Part shown: positions 27,004 to 36,485 of the stretch, piece after piece
Position numbering within the stretch: the first letter of the stretch is position 1
Layout: every line of letters starts with the position of its first letter
Assembly (NCBI GenBank): GCA_963781775.1
Contig: CAWAHE010000010.1
Coordinates: forward strand, 62,001-126,000
DNA: 64,000 nt
Reading direction: 5' to 3'
Source of the DNA: CAVSRC01 sp963781775
GTDB taxonomy: Bacteria; Pseudomonadota; Alphaproteobacteria; Rhizobiales; Kaistiaceae
The notes under the pieces: model-generated
Databases searched by the model: none
Told to the model about the DNA's origin: nothing
Seen by the model: the letters and a program-made list of their open reading frames with translations, nothing else
Position numbers and translations under genes: made by a program

Positions 27004-28089
27004 ATGGCTGCAGCGCCTCTTCGCGTGATCGAGGGTCATTCCATGGATAAGTCGAAGGCGCTGGACGCGGCGCTCAGCCAGATCGAACGGGCGTTCGGCA
27101 AGGGCTCGATCATGCGGCTCGGCCAGAACGATCCGACGGTTGAAATCGCGACCGTGCCGACCGGCTCTCTCGGCCTCGACATTGCGTTGGGCATCGGTGG
27201 CGTACCGCGCGGCCGCGTCGTCGAGATTTACGGGCCGGAATCCTCCGGCAAGACGACGCTCGCGCTGCACATCATTGCCGAGGCGCAGAAGGCCGGCGGC
27301 ATCTGCGGCTTCGTTGACGCGGAACATGCGCTTGATGCCGGCTATGCCCGTAAGCTTGGCGTCAGGCTCGATGACCTCCTCATTTCCCAGCCCGACACCG
27401 GCGAGCAGGGCCTCGAGATCACCGACACGCTGGTCCGCTCCGGCGCGGTCGATGTGCTCGTGGTCGACTCGGTTGCCGCGCTGACGCCGCGCGCCGAAAT
27501 CGAAGGCGAGATGGGCGATCAGCTTCCGGGCCTCCAGGCGCGGCTGATGAGCCAGGCGCTCAGGAAACTCACCGGCTCGATCTCGCGTTCCAACACCACC
27601 GTCATCTTCATCAACCAGATCCGCATGAAGATCGGCGTCATGTTCGGCAATCCGGAGACCACGACCGGCGGCAACGCGCTGAAGTTCTATGCGTCCGTCC
27701 GTCTCGACATCCGCCGCATCGGCTCGATCAAGGAGCGCGACGAGGTGGTCGGCAACCAGACCCGCGTCAAGGTGGTCAAGAACAAGCTGGCGCCGCCGTT
27801 CAAGCAGGTCGAATTCGACATCATGTACGGCGAGGGCATCTCGAAGACCGGTGAACTGATCGACCTCGGGGTCAAGGCCGGCATCGTCGAGAAATCCGGC
27901 GCCTGGTTCTCCTATGACAGCCAGCGTCTCGGGCAGGGCCGCGAGAATGCCAAGCAGTTCCTGCGCGACAATCCCGAGATCGCCGGCGTGATCGAGAAAG
28001 CCATCCGCGCCAATGCCGGTCTCATCGCCGAGAAGTTCCTCGAGCGCGGTGGACCGGAGGAAGATAGCGACGACGCGGTCGAGGCGTAG
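27004..28089 (+). CDS. recA: Recombinase RecA
   Basis: Central recombinase that forms filaments on single-stranded DNA, pairs homologous strands and triggers LexA self-cleavage. The 361-residue protein is of normal length. Walker A is GPESSGKTT at 77-85; Walker B lies in DVLVVDSVAAL; the loop L1/L2 regions (AEIEGEMGD, FINQIRMKIGVMFGNPETTTGGNALKFYASVR) are intact. The ATG at 27004 was chosen because an AAGGAG site lies about 10 bases upstream; a GTG nine codons earlier is less likely. A LexA-like box lies upstream. Confidence 0.98.
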   Translation: MAAAPLRVIEGHSMDKSKALDAALSQIERAFGKGSIMRLGQNDPTVEIATVPTGSLGLDIALGIGGVPRGRVVEIYGPESSGKTTLALHIIAEAQKAGGICGFVDAEHALDAGYARKLGVRLDDLLISQPDTGEQGLEITDTLVRSGAVDVLVVDSVAALTPRAEIEGEMGDQLPGLQARLMSQALRKLTGSISRSNTTVIFINQIRMKIGVMFGNPETTTGGNALKFYASVRLDIRRIGSIKERDEVVGNQTRVKVVKNKLAPPFKQVEFDIMYGEGISKTGELIDLGVKAGIVEKSGAWFSYDSQRLGQGRENAKQFLRDNPEIAGVIEKAIRANAGLIAEKFLERGGPEEDSDDAVEA

Positions 28090-28098
28090 GCTCGCGCC

Positions 28099-28482
28099 GT
28101 GCCGAAGCCGGTTCTCGGCCATCTCTCCTTCGGGGTGGCCAATCTGGAGCGGGCGGGGCGGTTCTACGATGCGGTTTTCGCGCCACTGGGTTTCGTCCGG
28201 GTGTGGACTGAGGACACGGGCATCGGTTTTGGCGAGCCAGCCGCGGGTGACAAGCTGGCGCTTTTCGCCAGGCCGGGTGAAGCGCGGCCTCCGGGCCCGG
28301 GCTTTCATCTCGCTTTCAATGCACCGTCTCGCGCCGCCGTTGACGCATTCCATGCCGCGGCGCTTGCGGCGGGAGGCAGCGACGCAGGGGCGCCCGGCCT
28401 GCGGCCGCAATACAGCCCGACCTACTATGCGGCCTTCGTGATCGACCCGGACGGCCACAAGCTGGAAGCTGTCCATCAGTAA
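28099..28482 (+). CDS. VOC family (glyoxalase-like) protein
   Basis: A 127-residue VOC protein starting with GTG at 28099, only nine bases after the recA stop. LGHLSFGVANLERAGRFYDAVFAPLGF is the first module, and YYAAFVIDPDGHKLEAVHQ is the usual C-terminal strand with metal-ligand glutamate. The family covers lactoylglutathione-lyase-like enzymes, but the substrate is not predictable. Likely co-transcribed with recA by position; whether it is under SOS control is unknown. Confidence 0.82.
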   Translation: MPKPVLGHLSFGVANLERAGRFYDAVFAPLGFVRVWTEDTGIGFGEPAAGDKLALFARPGEARPPGPGFHLAFNAPSRAAVDAFHAAALAAGGSDAGAPGLRPQYSPTYYAAFVIDPDGHKLEAVHQ

Positions 28483-28499
28483 GCCGGACGGGAGTTCCC

Positions 28500-28922
28500 A
28501 TGGAGCAACGAGTCAGTCTGATCACGCTCGGCGTCGCCGATCTCGGGCGGTCTCTGCGTTTCTATGAGGCGCTCGGATGGAAGCGCGGCAACCGCGACGA
28601 TGGCGTCGTCTTCTTCCAGTTGCCGGGAGCGATCTTTGCCCTGTGGCCCCGCGCGTCGCTGGCCGAAGATGCCAAGGTTACGGATACCGGCGCGGCGTTC
28701 AGCGGGATGACGCTTGCCTACAATGCCCGCTCGAAAGCGGACGCGGACGCAGTGTTGGCTGAGGCGAAAGCGGCCGGGGCAAAGATCCTGAAACCGGCCG
28801 AAGACGTGTTCTGGGGCGGGTATTCGGGCTATTTCGCCGATCCGGACGGGCACGTCTGGGAGGTTGCCTGGAATCCGGGCTGGTCGCTGGACGAGGCGGG
28901 GCGCGTCAGCCTTTCGGGCTAA
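28500..28922 (+). CDS. VOC family (glyoxalase-like) protein
   Basis: A 140-residue VOC protein. RVSLITLGVADLGRSLRFYEALGWKRG opens it, and GYSGYFADPDGHVWEVAWNPGW carries the C-terminal metal-binding glutamate. It lies 17 bp after another VOC gene of similar size, but the two share only the family fold and look like different subfamilies, so a recent tandem duplication is not obvious. Between recA and alaS in the same direction, a pair may modify small carbonyl-stress products (inference). Confidence 0.82.
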   Translation: MEQRVSLITLGVADLGRSLRFYEALGWKRGNRDDGVVFFQLPGAIFALWPRASLAEDAKVTDTGAAFSGMTLAYNARSKADADAVLAEAKAAGAKILKPAEDVFWGGYSGYFADPDGHVWEVAWNPGWSLDEAGRVSLSG

Positions 28923-28948
28923 GCTGCGGTCACAATTGATGGACATGG

Positions 28949-28985
28949 CCGCCGCCGGGGCGGTAGAACCCCGCGGTTGCGGCGG
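28949..28985 (+). promoter_or_regulatory. Structured leader upstream of alaS
   Basis: A nested hairpin is visible: outer arms 28949-28955 (CCGCCGC) and 28979-28985 (GCGGCGG), inner GGGG/CCCC arms at 28957-28960 and 28969-28972 around a CGGTAGAA loop. It ends 32 bp before the alaS ATG. E. coli AlaRS binds a palindrome near its own promoter, so autoregulation is a possibility, but nothing here proves it. No T-run follows, so it is not a plain terminator. Confidence 0.35.
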
Positions 28986-29017
28986 TGCAGCGATCCTTTC
29001 CCGAGCCCCGAGCGGTT

Positions 29018-31687
29018 ATGAACAGCGTCAACGATATCCGTGCCCATTTTCTGGGATATTTCGAGAAGAACGGCCATACGCTGGTGCCGTCGAGCCCGCT
29101 CGTGCCGCGCAACGACCCGACGCTGATGTTCACCAACGCCGGCATGGTCCAGTTCAAGGACTATTTCACCGGTCGATCGAAGCCAACGTTTCCGCGTGCA
29201 ACGACATCTCAAAAGTGCGTGCGCGCCGGGGGCAAGCACAACGATCTCGACAATGTCGGCTATACCGCCCGGCATCACACCTTCTTCGAGATGCTCGGCA
29301 ACTTCTCGTTCGGCGACTATTTCAAGGAACAGGCGATCGAGCTCGCCTGGAACCTGGTCACCAAGGAGTTTGGCCTCGACAAGGACAAGCTCCTCGTTAC
29401 GGTCTACGTCGATGACGATCACGCGTTCGATTTGTGGAAGAAGATCGCCGGCTTTCCAGACGAGAAGATCATTCGCATCGCGACCAGCGCCAATTTCTGG
29501 CAGATGGGCGACACCGGGCCGTGCGGGCCGTGCTCGGAGATCTTCATCGATCAGGGTGAGGACGTCGCCGGAGGTCCGCCCGGCAGTCCGGACGAGGATG
29601 GCGACCGGTTCCTCGAGTTCTGGAACCTGGTCTTCATGCAATACGAGCAGTTGCCCGGCGGCGAGCGCGTCGACCTGCCTCGGCCGTCGATCGACACCGG
29701 GATGGGGCTGGAGCGCGTCGCGGGGATCTTGCAGGGCGTCAAGAACGTCTACGACATCGACCTGTTCCGCACGCTGATCTCGGCCTCGGTCGACGTCATC
29801 GGGGTGCCCGCCGACGGCAAGAACCTCGCAAGTCATCGCGTCATCGCGGACCACCTGCGCGCGACGAGCTTCCTGATTGCCGACGGTGTGCTGCCGTCGA
29901 ATGAGGGCAGGGGTTATGTGCTGCGCCGCATCATGCGTCGCGCCATGCGTCATGCCCATCTGCTCGGCGCCGCCGAGCCGGTGATGTACCGACTGGTGCC
30001 GACGCTGGTCGCCGAGATGGGCCGCGCCTATCCGGAGCTGGTTCGCGCCGAGACCATGATCTCCGAGACGCTGCGTCTCGAGGAAAGTCGCTTCCGACGC
30101 ACGCTGGCGCGCGGGCTGACGCTGCTCGACGACGCTACGGTGAGCCTCGGCTCGGGCGACACGCTCGCCGGCGACGTTGCCTTCCGCCTGTACGACACCT
30201 TCGGCTTTCCCCTCGACCTGACGCAGGATGCGCTGAAGGCGCGCGGCATCGCGGTCGATCTGCCGGGCTTCCAGTCGGCGATGGAGAAGCAGAAGGCGGA
30301 GGCGCGCGCGAGCTGGGCTGGCTCCGGCGAGGCGCAGACGGAGCCGATCTGGTTCAAGCTTCGCGAGTCGTTAGGCGCCACCGAGTTCCTCGGCTACGAC
30401 GCCGAGTTGGCGGAGGGCGAGGTGCTCGCGCTCGTGCAGAACGGCGAGGCGGTACAGACGGCGAAAGCGGGCGAGGAGGTCGCGGTTGTCGTCAACCAGA
30501 CGCCCTTTTATGCCGAATCCGGCGGCCAGGTCGCCGACACCGGCACGATTACTAATTCCGATGGCGGCAGCATCGCAGTCGAAAACGTGCAGAAGCGTGC
30601 CGACGGCCTCTTCGTGCATCTCGGCAAGGTTGCGGCTGGTTCTCTGGCCGTCGGCGATGCGGTTCGGCTCACCATCGATCGGCCGCGGCGGACGATGATC
30701 CGCGCCAACCACTCCGCCACGCATCTCCTGCACGCGGCGTTGCGCAACGTGCTTGGCTCGCATGTTGCGCAGAAGGGCTCGCTGGTCGCGCCCGATCGCC
30801 TGCGTTTCGATTTCTCCCACCAGAAGCCGATGGACGCCCACGAGATCGAGGCGGTGGAGGATCTTGCCAATGCGGTCGTGCTCGAAGATGCGCCGGTCGT
30901 GACCCGGCTCATGGACCGCGACGAAGCGATGACGTCCGGCGCCATGGCATTGTTCGGCGAGAAGTACGGCGACGAGGTGCGCGTCGTGTCGATGGGCACG
31001 ATGCCGGAGGACGCAATGGGCAAGACCTATTCGGTCGAGCTCTGCGGCGGCACCCATGTCGGGCGCACCGGCGAAATCGGCCTGATCACGCTGGTCAATG
31101 AGGGCGCGGTCGCAGCCGGCGTGCGGCGTGTCGAGGCGCTCACCGGCAATGCCGCGCGCAAGCATCTGGCCGGCCAGGAGAAGCGCTTGCGCGCCGTCGC
31201 GATGGCGCTGAAGTCGCGGCCCGAGGAAGCGGCCGAGCGGGTCGAGGTCCTGGTCGAGGAGCGGCGCAAGCTCGAGCGCGATCTCGCCGAGGCGCGCAAG
31301 AAGCTCGCCATGGGCGGCGGCGGCAACGGCGGTGGCGACGACAATGCGATCGTCGATGTCGGCGGCGTCAAATATTTCCGCCTCGCCGTGTCGGATGTCG
31401 GAATGAACGACCTGAAGGCGCTCGCCGACGAGGGCAAGGCGAAGGTCGCGTCCGGCGTGGTTGCCATTGCGAATACGACATCGGAAGGCAAAGGCAGCAT
31501 CGTCGTCGGCGTCACCAAGGACCTGACCGACCGTTTCAACGCCATCGATCTTGTCCGCAAGGGCGCAGAGGCGCTTGGCGGCAAGGGCGGTGGCGGCCGG
31601 CCGGACATGGCGCAGGCCGGCGGTCCGAATGGCGCCGAGGCCGACAAGGCGCTGGCGGCGATCGAGGCGGCCATCGCGGCGCAATAG
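29018..31687 (+). CDS. alaS: Alanine--tRNA ligase
   Basis: Class II aminoacyl-tRNA synthetase that charges tRNA-Ala, with an editing domain. The 889-residue protein has the class II catalytic core (about 1-240, PTLMFTNAGMVQFKDYF and ARHHTFFEMLGNFSFGDYF), the editing site NHSATHLLHAAL around residue 560 and CGGTHVGRTGEIG downstream, and the C-Ala domain. The ATG at 29018 gives the standard start MNSVNDIRAHFLGYF. The gene follows recA and two VOC genes; icd lies further on, the order seen in many Hyphomicrobiales. Confidence 0.98.
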   Translation: MNSVNDIRAHFLGYFEKNGHTLVPSSPLVPRNDPTLMFTNAGMVQFKDYFTGRSKPTFPRATTSQKCVRAGGKHNDLDNVGYTARHHTFFEMLGNFSFGDYFKEQAIELAWNLVTKEFGLDKDKLLVTVYVDDDHAFDLWKKIAGFPDEKIIRIATSANFWQMGDTGPCGPCSEIFIDQGEDVAGGPPGSPDEDGDRFLEFWNLVFMQYEQLPGGERVDLPRPSIDTGMGLERVAGILQGVKNVYDIDLFRTLISASVDVIGVPADGKNLASHRVIADHLRATSFLIADGVLPSNEGRGYVLRRIMRRAMRHAHLLGAAEPVMYRLVPTLVAEMGRAYPELVRAETMISETLRLEESRFRRTLARGLTLLDDATVSLGSGDTLAGDVAFRLYDTFGFPLDLTQDALKARGIAVDLPGFQSAMEKQKAEARASWAGSGEAQTEPIWFKLRESLGATEFLGYDAELAEGEVLALVQNGEAVQTAKAGEEVAVVVNQTPFYAESGGQVADTGTITNSDGGSIAVENVQKRADGLFVHLGKVAAGSLAVGDAVRLTIDRPRRTMIRANHSATHLLHAALRNVLGSHVAQKGSLVAPDRLRFDFSHQKPMDAHEIEAVEDLANAVVLEDAPVVTRLMDRDEAMTSGAMALFGEKYGDEVRVVSMGTMPEDAMGKTYSVELCGGTHVGRTGEIGLITLVNEGAVAAGVRRVEALTGNAARKHLAGQEKRLRAVAMALKSRPEEAAERVEVLVEERRKLERDLAEARKKLAMGGGGNGGGDDNAIVDVGGVKYFRLAVSDVGMNDLKALADEGKAKVASGVVAIANTTSEGKGSIVVGVTKDLTDRFNAIDLVRKGAEALGGKGGGGRPDMAQAGGPNGAEADKALAAIEAAIAAQ

Positions 31688-31721
31688 ACCGAGGCGCCGA
31701 ACGAACGGAAGGGCCCGACCC

Positions 31722-32945
31722 ATGGCAACGAAGAAGGGCGCCGGGTTGGAGATCTCAGCGCTCCGCCGTCGGCTCTATGAAATCCTCGAGCTGGCGCCGC
31801 GCGACGACCGCCTCAGCCTCGTCGTCAACCGCGCGCTGGTTCTTCTCATCGTCGTCAATCTCGTCGCCGTGGTGCTGCAATCCGTCCCGTCGATCGCCAC
31901 GGCCTACGGCGTGCTGTTTGCGGTCATCGAGATCGTCTCGCTGGTGGTCTTCACCGCCGAATACGCGCTCCGCCTCTGGGTTGCCGCGGAACATGCGCCG
32001 TTCGGGGCGGGCCGGAGGGGACCGCGGCTGAGCTACGCGCTGAGTGCCGCCGGCATCGTGGACCTTCTCGCCATCCTGCCGTTCTGGCTCGGCCTGTTCG
32101 TGCCGGCCGATCTGCGTGCGCTGCTGGTGCTGCGCATCGTCCGCTTCCTCAAGCTCGTCCGCTATTCGCCGGCGATGCGCTCGCTGCTTGACGCTCTCTA
32201 CAGCGAACGGCGCGCGCTGTTTGGATGCTTCGTCATCCTGCTCGGCGTGGCGCTCGCCGCGGGCTCGGTCATGTATTTCGTCGAGCGCGAGGTCCAGCCC
32301 GACAAGTTCGGCACCATCCCCGACGCGATGTGGTGGGCGATCGTCACGCTCGGCACCATTGGCTACGGCGACGCGGTCCCGGTGACGGCGCTCGGCCGCT
32401 TTGTCGGCACCCTGACCATCTTCTCCAGCCTCGTGATGATCGCGCTGCCGGTCGGCATCGTCGCCACGGCCTTCGCAAGCGAGGTTCACCGCCGGGATTT
32501 CGTCGTGACATGGGGGATGGTTGCCCGCGTGCCCCTGTTTTCGGGACTGACCGCCGGCGAGATCGCCGACATCATGCGCCTGCTCAGCGCGCAAACGGTC
32601 GAGCCCGGCGGCATCATCGTGCGTCGTGGCGAGCCGGGGCGGTCGATGTATTTCATTGCGGCCGGTGAGGTTGAGATCGATCTGCCTGAGCAACGGGTTC
32701 GGCTTGGCGTCGGCCATTTCTTCGGGGAGGTCGCGGTGCTGAAGCGCACGCGGCGTTCAGCCACGGCCACTGCAATCTCGCGCACCAATCTCCTCACCCT
32801 CGACGGCAACGACCTGCATGCTCTGATGGAGCGCGACAGCCGGCTCGCCAAGCGCGTCAGGGACGTTGTGCGTGATCGTGTCGGCGGCGAGGTGGTCGGC
32901 CGCAGTGGCGATATGGTCGCCGAGGAGATCGAAAAGGACTCATAG
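31722..32945 (+). CDS. Cyclic-nucleotide-binding 6-TM potassium channel (MlotiK1-like)
   Basis: Inner-membrane K+ channel of 407 residues. Six transmembrane helices occur before about 250. The S4-like segment ALLVLRIVRFLKLVRY has a reduced number of regularly spaced positive residues, the pore selectivity filter is TIGYGD at 212-217, and a cNMP-binding domain occupies the C-terminal third. The phosphate-binding cassette FFGEVAVLKRTRRSATATA is intact, so cAMP or cGMP should bind. It is longer at the N-terminus than MlotiK1. The ATG at 31722 precedes MATKKGAGLEIS. A Kef-type antiporter gene follows after 61 bp, suggesting a shared potassium role. Confidence 0.9.
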   Translation: MATKKGAGLEISALRRRLYEILELAPRDDRLSLVVNRALVLLIVVNLVAVVLQSVPSIATAYGVLFAVIEIVSLVVFTAEYALRLWVAAEHAPFGAGRRGPRLSYALSAAGIVDLLAILPFWLGLFVPADLRALLVLRIVRFLKLVRYSPAMRSLLDALYSERRALFGCFVILLGVALAAGSVMYFVEREVQPDKFGTIPDAMWWAIVTLGTIGYGDAVPVTALGRFVGTLTIFSSLVMIALPVGIVATAFASEVHRRDFVVTWGMVARVPLFSGLTAGEIADIMRLLSAQTVEPGGIIVRRGEPGRSMYFIAAGEVEIDLPEQRVRLGVGHFFGEVAVLKRTRRSATATAISRTNLLTLDGNDLHALMERDSRLAKRVRDVVRDRVGGEVVGRSGDMVAEEIEKDS

Positions 32946-33006
32946 CGAGCGGGCGGCGGCCGGTCCGTGTTAGGTCTCAGGATCATCGTGAGATATCCAG
33001 AGGCTC

Positions 33007-34737
33007 ATGTTCGACGGCAGTTGGCTCAAGGATCTGTTGATCGTGCTCGCCACGGCGGGCGTGCTGGTGCCGTTGTTGGGCTGGCTGCGGATCGGTATCG
33101 TGCCGGGCTTCCTGGTCGCCGGCGTCCTGCTGGGTCCCGGCGGCATCCGCCACCTCGTCGAATTCGCGCCATGGCTGGATGCGATCACGTTCTCCGGGCC
33201 GGACAGTGTCGAGCCGTTTGCGGAGCTTGGCGTTCTCTTCCTGCTCTTTCTCATCGGTCTGGAATTCTCCTTCGATCGGTTGTGGTCGATGCGGCGGCTG
33301 GTGTTCGGTGCCGGCTCCGCCCAGTTCGTCATCGCCACCGCTCTCATCCTCGCTTCGGTCGCCTGGTTTACGCGAAGCTTTGCGGCTGCGGTGGTGGTTT
33401 CCCTGGCGTTTGCCCTGTCGTCGACGGCGGTGGGCTCACAGGTCCTCATCGAGACCAGGCGCTTCGCCAGTCCGGCCGGGCGGCTGTCGCTGGCGGTGCT
33501 GCTGTTTCAGGATCTCATGGTGGTGCCCGTGGTGATCGTCGTCGGCCTTCTTGCCGGTCAGGAGGCGGCGCTCTCAGGTGCGGTGTTGCGGGCAATCGGT
33601 TTCGCTGTCGCTGCGGTTGCCATCATCATCGTTGCGGGGCGCTTCGTGGTCGGCCCCCTGATGCGGCTCGCGGCGGGCACCGGCAGTCGCGAGACGGTCG
33701 TCGCCATCGCGATGTTCCTCGCCATCGGTACCGCCGCGATCACCGCGGCGGTTGGTCTGTCGGCGGCGCTGGGAGCGTTTCTCGCCGGCATTCTGCTTGG
33801 CGAAAGCGAATACCGTCATCAGCTCGAGGTCGACCTCGAGCCCTTCAAAGGCCTGCTCCTCGGTCTGTTCTTCATGACGGTCGGCATGAGCCTCGATCTC
33901 GCCACGCTGGCGGGTTCGCTGCCGATGCTGATCGTGCTTGTGGTGGTTCTCGTCGCGCTCAAAGTCGTGTCGGTCGGAGCCGCGGGAGCATTGTGGCGTC
34001 TTCCACTGCCGACGGTGGTCGAGTCGGCGTTCGTGCTCGCCGGGGCTGGTGAGTTCGCGTTCGTCGTTTTTACGCTGGCGCGCGGGGAGAACCTTATCAG
34101 TGCCGGTGTACTGGAGGCCGCCGTCACAGTCGCCGCGCTGTCGATGCTGGCGACGCCGCTGCTCGCCGGCATCGGTAGGCGCATTGCAGTGCGGCTTGCT
34201 GCGCGGCGCGACGGCCGTGAGCATGGCGTCGGCGACGTGCCGGAATTCCACGATCATGTCGTCATCGGCGGCTTCGGACGGGTCGGCGAGATGGTGGCCC
34301 GCGTGCTTGATGCGGAGCAGATCCCCTATGTGGCGCTCGATCTCGACGCCGTGCGCGTTGCCGAGAAACGCAAAGGCGGGACCCCGATCTTCTACGGCGA
34401 CGCCAGCCGCCGCGAGATCCTGGAGCGCGTTGGCGGCGGATCGGCGCGAGCGTTTGTCGTGACGCCCGATGCGCCGGCGGCGGCGGAACTCATGGTGACG
34501 GCGATCAGCGCGGCATGGCCGAACGCCGCCATCCACGCTCGGGCTCTCGACGCCGGCCATGCCCGCCGGCTTGCCAATGCCGGCGCGAGCGACGTCGTTC
34601 CGGAGGCGCTGGAGGGCAGTCTGCAGCTCGCCGGCCGGGTCCTGTCGCGCATCGGCCTGCCGGACGAGGCGGTCGACGCGCGGCTCGCCGTCCAGCGCGA
34701 GATCGAGATTCGGCGCCTCGCCGGCGATGAGCCCTGA
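33007..34737 (+). CDS. Kef-type K+/H+ antiporter with TrkA-N domain (CPA2)
   Basis: Inner-membrane monovalent cation:proton antiporter-2 of 576 residues, related to KefB/KefC and YbaL. About 12 helices fill residues 1-395. Family motifs LFLIGLEFSFDRLWSMRR and FALSSTAVGSQVLIE are visible. The cytosolic TrkA-N (KTN) domain starts with VVIGGFGRVGEMVARVL and would bind NAD(H) or glutathione-type ligands. No ancillary KefF/KefG gene is adjacent. With the K+ channel directly upstream it forms a potassium homeostasis module. Exact ion specificity is inferred. Confidence 0.9.
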   Translation: MFDGSWLKDLLIVLATAGVLVPLLGWLRIGIVPGFLVAGVLLGPGGIRHLVEFAPWLDAITFSGPDSVEPFAELGVLFLLFLIGLEFSFDRLWSMRRLVFGAGSAQFVIATALILASVAWFTRSFAAAVVVSLAFALSSTAVGSQVLIETRRFASPAGRLSLAVLLFQDLMVVPVVIVVGLLAGQEAALSGAVLRAIGFAVAAVAIIIVAGRFVVGPLMRLAAGTGSRETVVAIAMFLAIGTAAITAAVGLSAALGAFLAGILLGESEYRHQLEVDLEPFKGLLLGLFFMTVGMSLDLATLAGSLPMLIVLVVVLVALKVVSVGAAGALWRLPLPTVVESAFVLAGAGEFAFVVFTLARGENLISAGVLEAAVTVAALSMLATPLLAGIGRRIAVRLAARRDGREHGVGDVPEFHDHVVIGGFGRVGEMVARVLDAEQIPYVALDLDAVRVAEKRKGGTPIFYGDASRREILERVGGGSARAFVVTPDAPAAAELMVTAISAAWPNAAIHARALDAGHARRLANAGASDVVPEALEGSLQLAGRVLSRIGLPDEAVDARLAVQREIEIRRLAGDEP

Positions 34738-34752
34738 CGGCTAGCGCGCCGA

Positions 34753-35964
34753 TCAGGCCATCGCCTTCTTCAGGTTCTCGTCGACCTTGTCGAGGAAGCC
34801 GCCGGTGGTCAGCCACTTCTGGTCGGGACCGACCAAGAGCGCGAGATCCTTGGTCATGAAACCGCTTTCGACGGTGGCGACGCAGACCTTCTCCAGCGTG
34901 TCGGCGAACTTGGCGAGTGCATCGTTATTGTCGAGCTTGGCCCTATGGGCGAGGCCGCGCGTCCAGGCGAAGATCGAGGCGATCGAGTTGGTCGAGGTCT
35001 CGTTGCCCTTTTGATGCTCGCGGTAGTGGCGGGTAACGGTGCCGTGGGCCGCCTCGGCCTCGACGGTCTTGCCGTCCGGAGTCAACAGCACCGACGTCAT
35101 CAGGCCGAGCGAACCGAAACCCTGGGCGACGGTATCGGACTGCACGTCGCCATCGTAGTTCTTGCAGGCCCAGACGTAACCGCCAGACCATTTCAGCGAG
35201 GCGGCGACCATGTCGTCGATGAGGCGATGCTCGTAGGTGATCTTGGCCTTCTTGTAGGCGTCCGCGAATTCCTTCTCGAAGATCTCCTGGAAGATGTCTT
35301 TGAAGCGTCCGTCATAGACCTTCATGATCGTATTCTTGGTCGACAGGTAGAGCGGGTAGCCGCGAGAGAGCGCGTAATTCATCGACGCGCGGGCGAAGTC
35401 GCGGATTGATGCGTCCAGGTTGTACATCGCCATGGTCACGCCCGAGCCGGGAGATTTGAACACTTCCTTCTCGATCACCGCGCCGTCGTCGCCGACGAAC
35501 TTCAGCGTCAACGTGCCCTTGCCGGGGAAACGGAAGTCGGTCGCGCGATACTGGTCGCCATAGGCATGGCGGCCGATGATGATCGGCTGCGTCCAGCCCG
35601 GCACCAGGCGCGGCACGTTCTTGCAGATGATCGGTTCGCGAAAAATGACACCGCCGAGGATGTTGCGGATGGTGCCGTTCGGCGAACGCCACATCTGCTT
35701 GAGGTTGAATTCCTTCACCCGGGCCTCGTCCGGGGTGATGGTAGCGCATTTGACCGCAACCCCATGCTTCAGGGTGGCTTCGGCCGCATCGACCGTGACC
35801 TGATCGTCGGTGGCGTCACGGTTCTCGACGCTCAAATCGAAGTAGAGCAGGTCGATGTCGAGATAGGGCCGGATCAGCTTGTCCTTGATCAGTTGCCAGA
35901 TGATGCGGGTCATCTCGTCGCCGTCCATTTCGACAACGGGCTTGGCAACCTTGATTTTGGCCAT
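34753..35964 (-). CDS. icd: NADP-dependent isocitrate dehydrogenase
   Basis: Tricarboxylic-acid-cycle enzyme converting isocitrate to 2-oxoglutarate with NADPH production. The 403-residue protein is the dimeric eukaryote-like type: MAKIKVAKPVVEMDGDEMTRIIW, CATITPDEARVKEFNLKQMWRSPNGTIRNILGG and DGDVQSDTVAQGFGSLGLMTSVL, which has the metal-binding aspartate cluster. The ATG at 35964 was chosen; an in-frame start 18 codons upstream lacks conservation. Convergent with the Kef-type gene across a 15-bp gap. Length and motifs are normal for rhizobial Icd. Confidence 0.97.
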   Translation of the reverse strand: MAKIKVAKPVVEMDGDEMTRIIWQLIKDKLIRPYLDIDLLYFDLSVENRDATDDQVTVDAAEATLKHGVAVKCATITPDEARVKEFNLKQMWRSPNGTIRNILGGVIFREPIICKNVPRLVPGWTQPIIIGRHAYGDQYRATDFRFPGKGTLTLKFVGDDGAVIEKEVFKSPGSGVTMAMYNLDASIRDFARASMNYALSRGYPLYLSTKNTIMKVYDGRFKDIFQEIFEKEFADAYKKAKITYEHRLIDDMVAASLKWSGGYVWACKNYDGDVQSDTVAQGFGSLGLMTSVLLTPDGKTVEAEAAHGTVTRHYREHQKGNETSTNSIASIFAWTRGLAHRAKLDNNDALAKFADTLEKVCVATVESGFMTKDLALLVGPDQKWLTTGGFLDKVDENLKKAMA

Positions 35965-36114
35965 GGAGCGAGAACCTTCGAGCTGGGGAGGAATGTGCGG
36001 GCGGGAAAGCGAGTTCAATATCAGTGCCCGCCGGGCGCGCCAAGTCGGCTCTCGCGTCGCCCTCGGCGGCGCGGGCTGCTCAGGGAATATCCGAGTGCTG
36101 CCGAGGCTGTGCCG

Positions 36115-36411
36115 CTAGGGCACCTCGGCCACTGCCTCGCCGGACACAGGATCGGTAACCCCCAGGCCGCCACCGAGGTCCTCCAGGAGGTGACGCGCCT
36201 TGTCGAGATTGGCGATCATGCTGGCGCGCGCATTGGCGATGGCCTGCATGTCGTCCCATTCGCCGATGAAGCAGAAAGTGCGGTCGCCAGTCTTGATCAT
36301 GGCTGCCTTGTGGAAGCCCTTGGTGGGATGCTCCCACTGTTTTTCGACTTCTATGAAATCTTGCTCGTGGCCGGGCTTAACCCGGAAGCGCACGACGTTA
36401 TAAGCTGTCAT
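36115..36411 (-). CDS. Antibiotic biosynthesis monooxygenase-like (ABM fold) protein
   Basis: A 98-residue protein of the dimeric alpha/beta-barrel ABM type: AYNVVRFRVKPGHEQDFIEVEKQW followed by FHKAAMIKTGDRTFCFIGEWDDMQA. The family includes small monooxygenases and heme-degrading proteins, but most members are uncharacterised. The ATG at 36411 directly precedes MTAYNVVRF. It lies between icd and the HdeD-like gene on the same strand, 150 bp before icd. Function not assigned. Confidence 0.75.
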   Translation of the reverse strand: MTAYNVVRFRVKPGHEQDFIEVEKQWEHPTKGFHKAAMIKTGDRTFCFIGEWDDMQAIANARASMIANLDKARHLLEDLGGGLGVTDPVSGEAVAEVP

Positions 36412-36485
36412 GGCGTTCCTCCCTGGTTTGGCCGGAGAGGCCAAAGCGGCTACTCCGGCGAAACCATTCTAGCAGGGAGGCGGCG

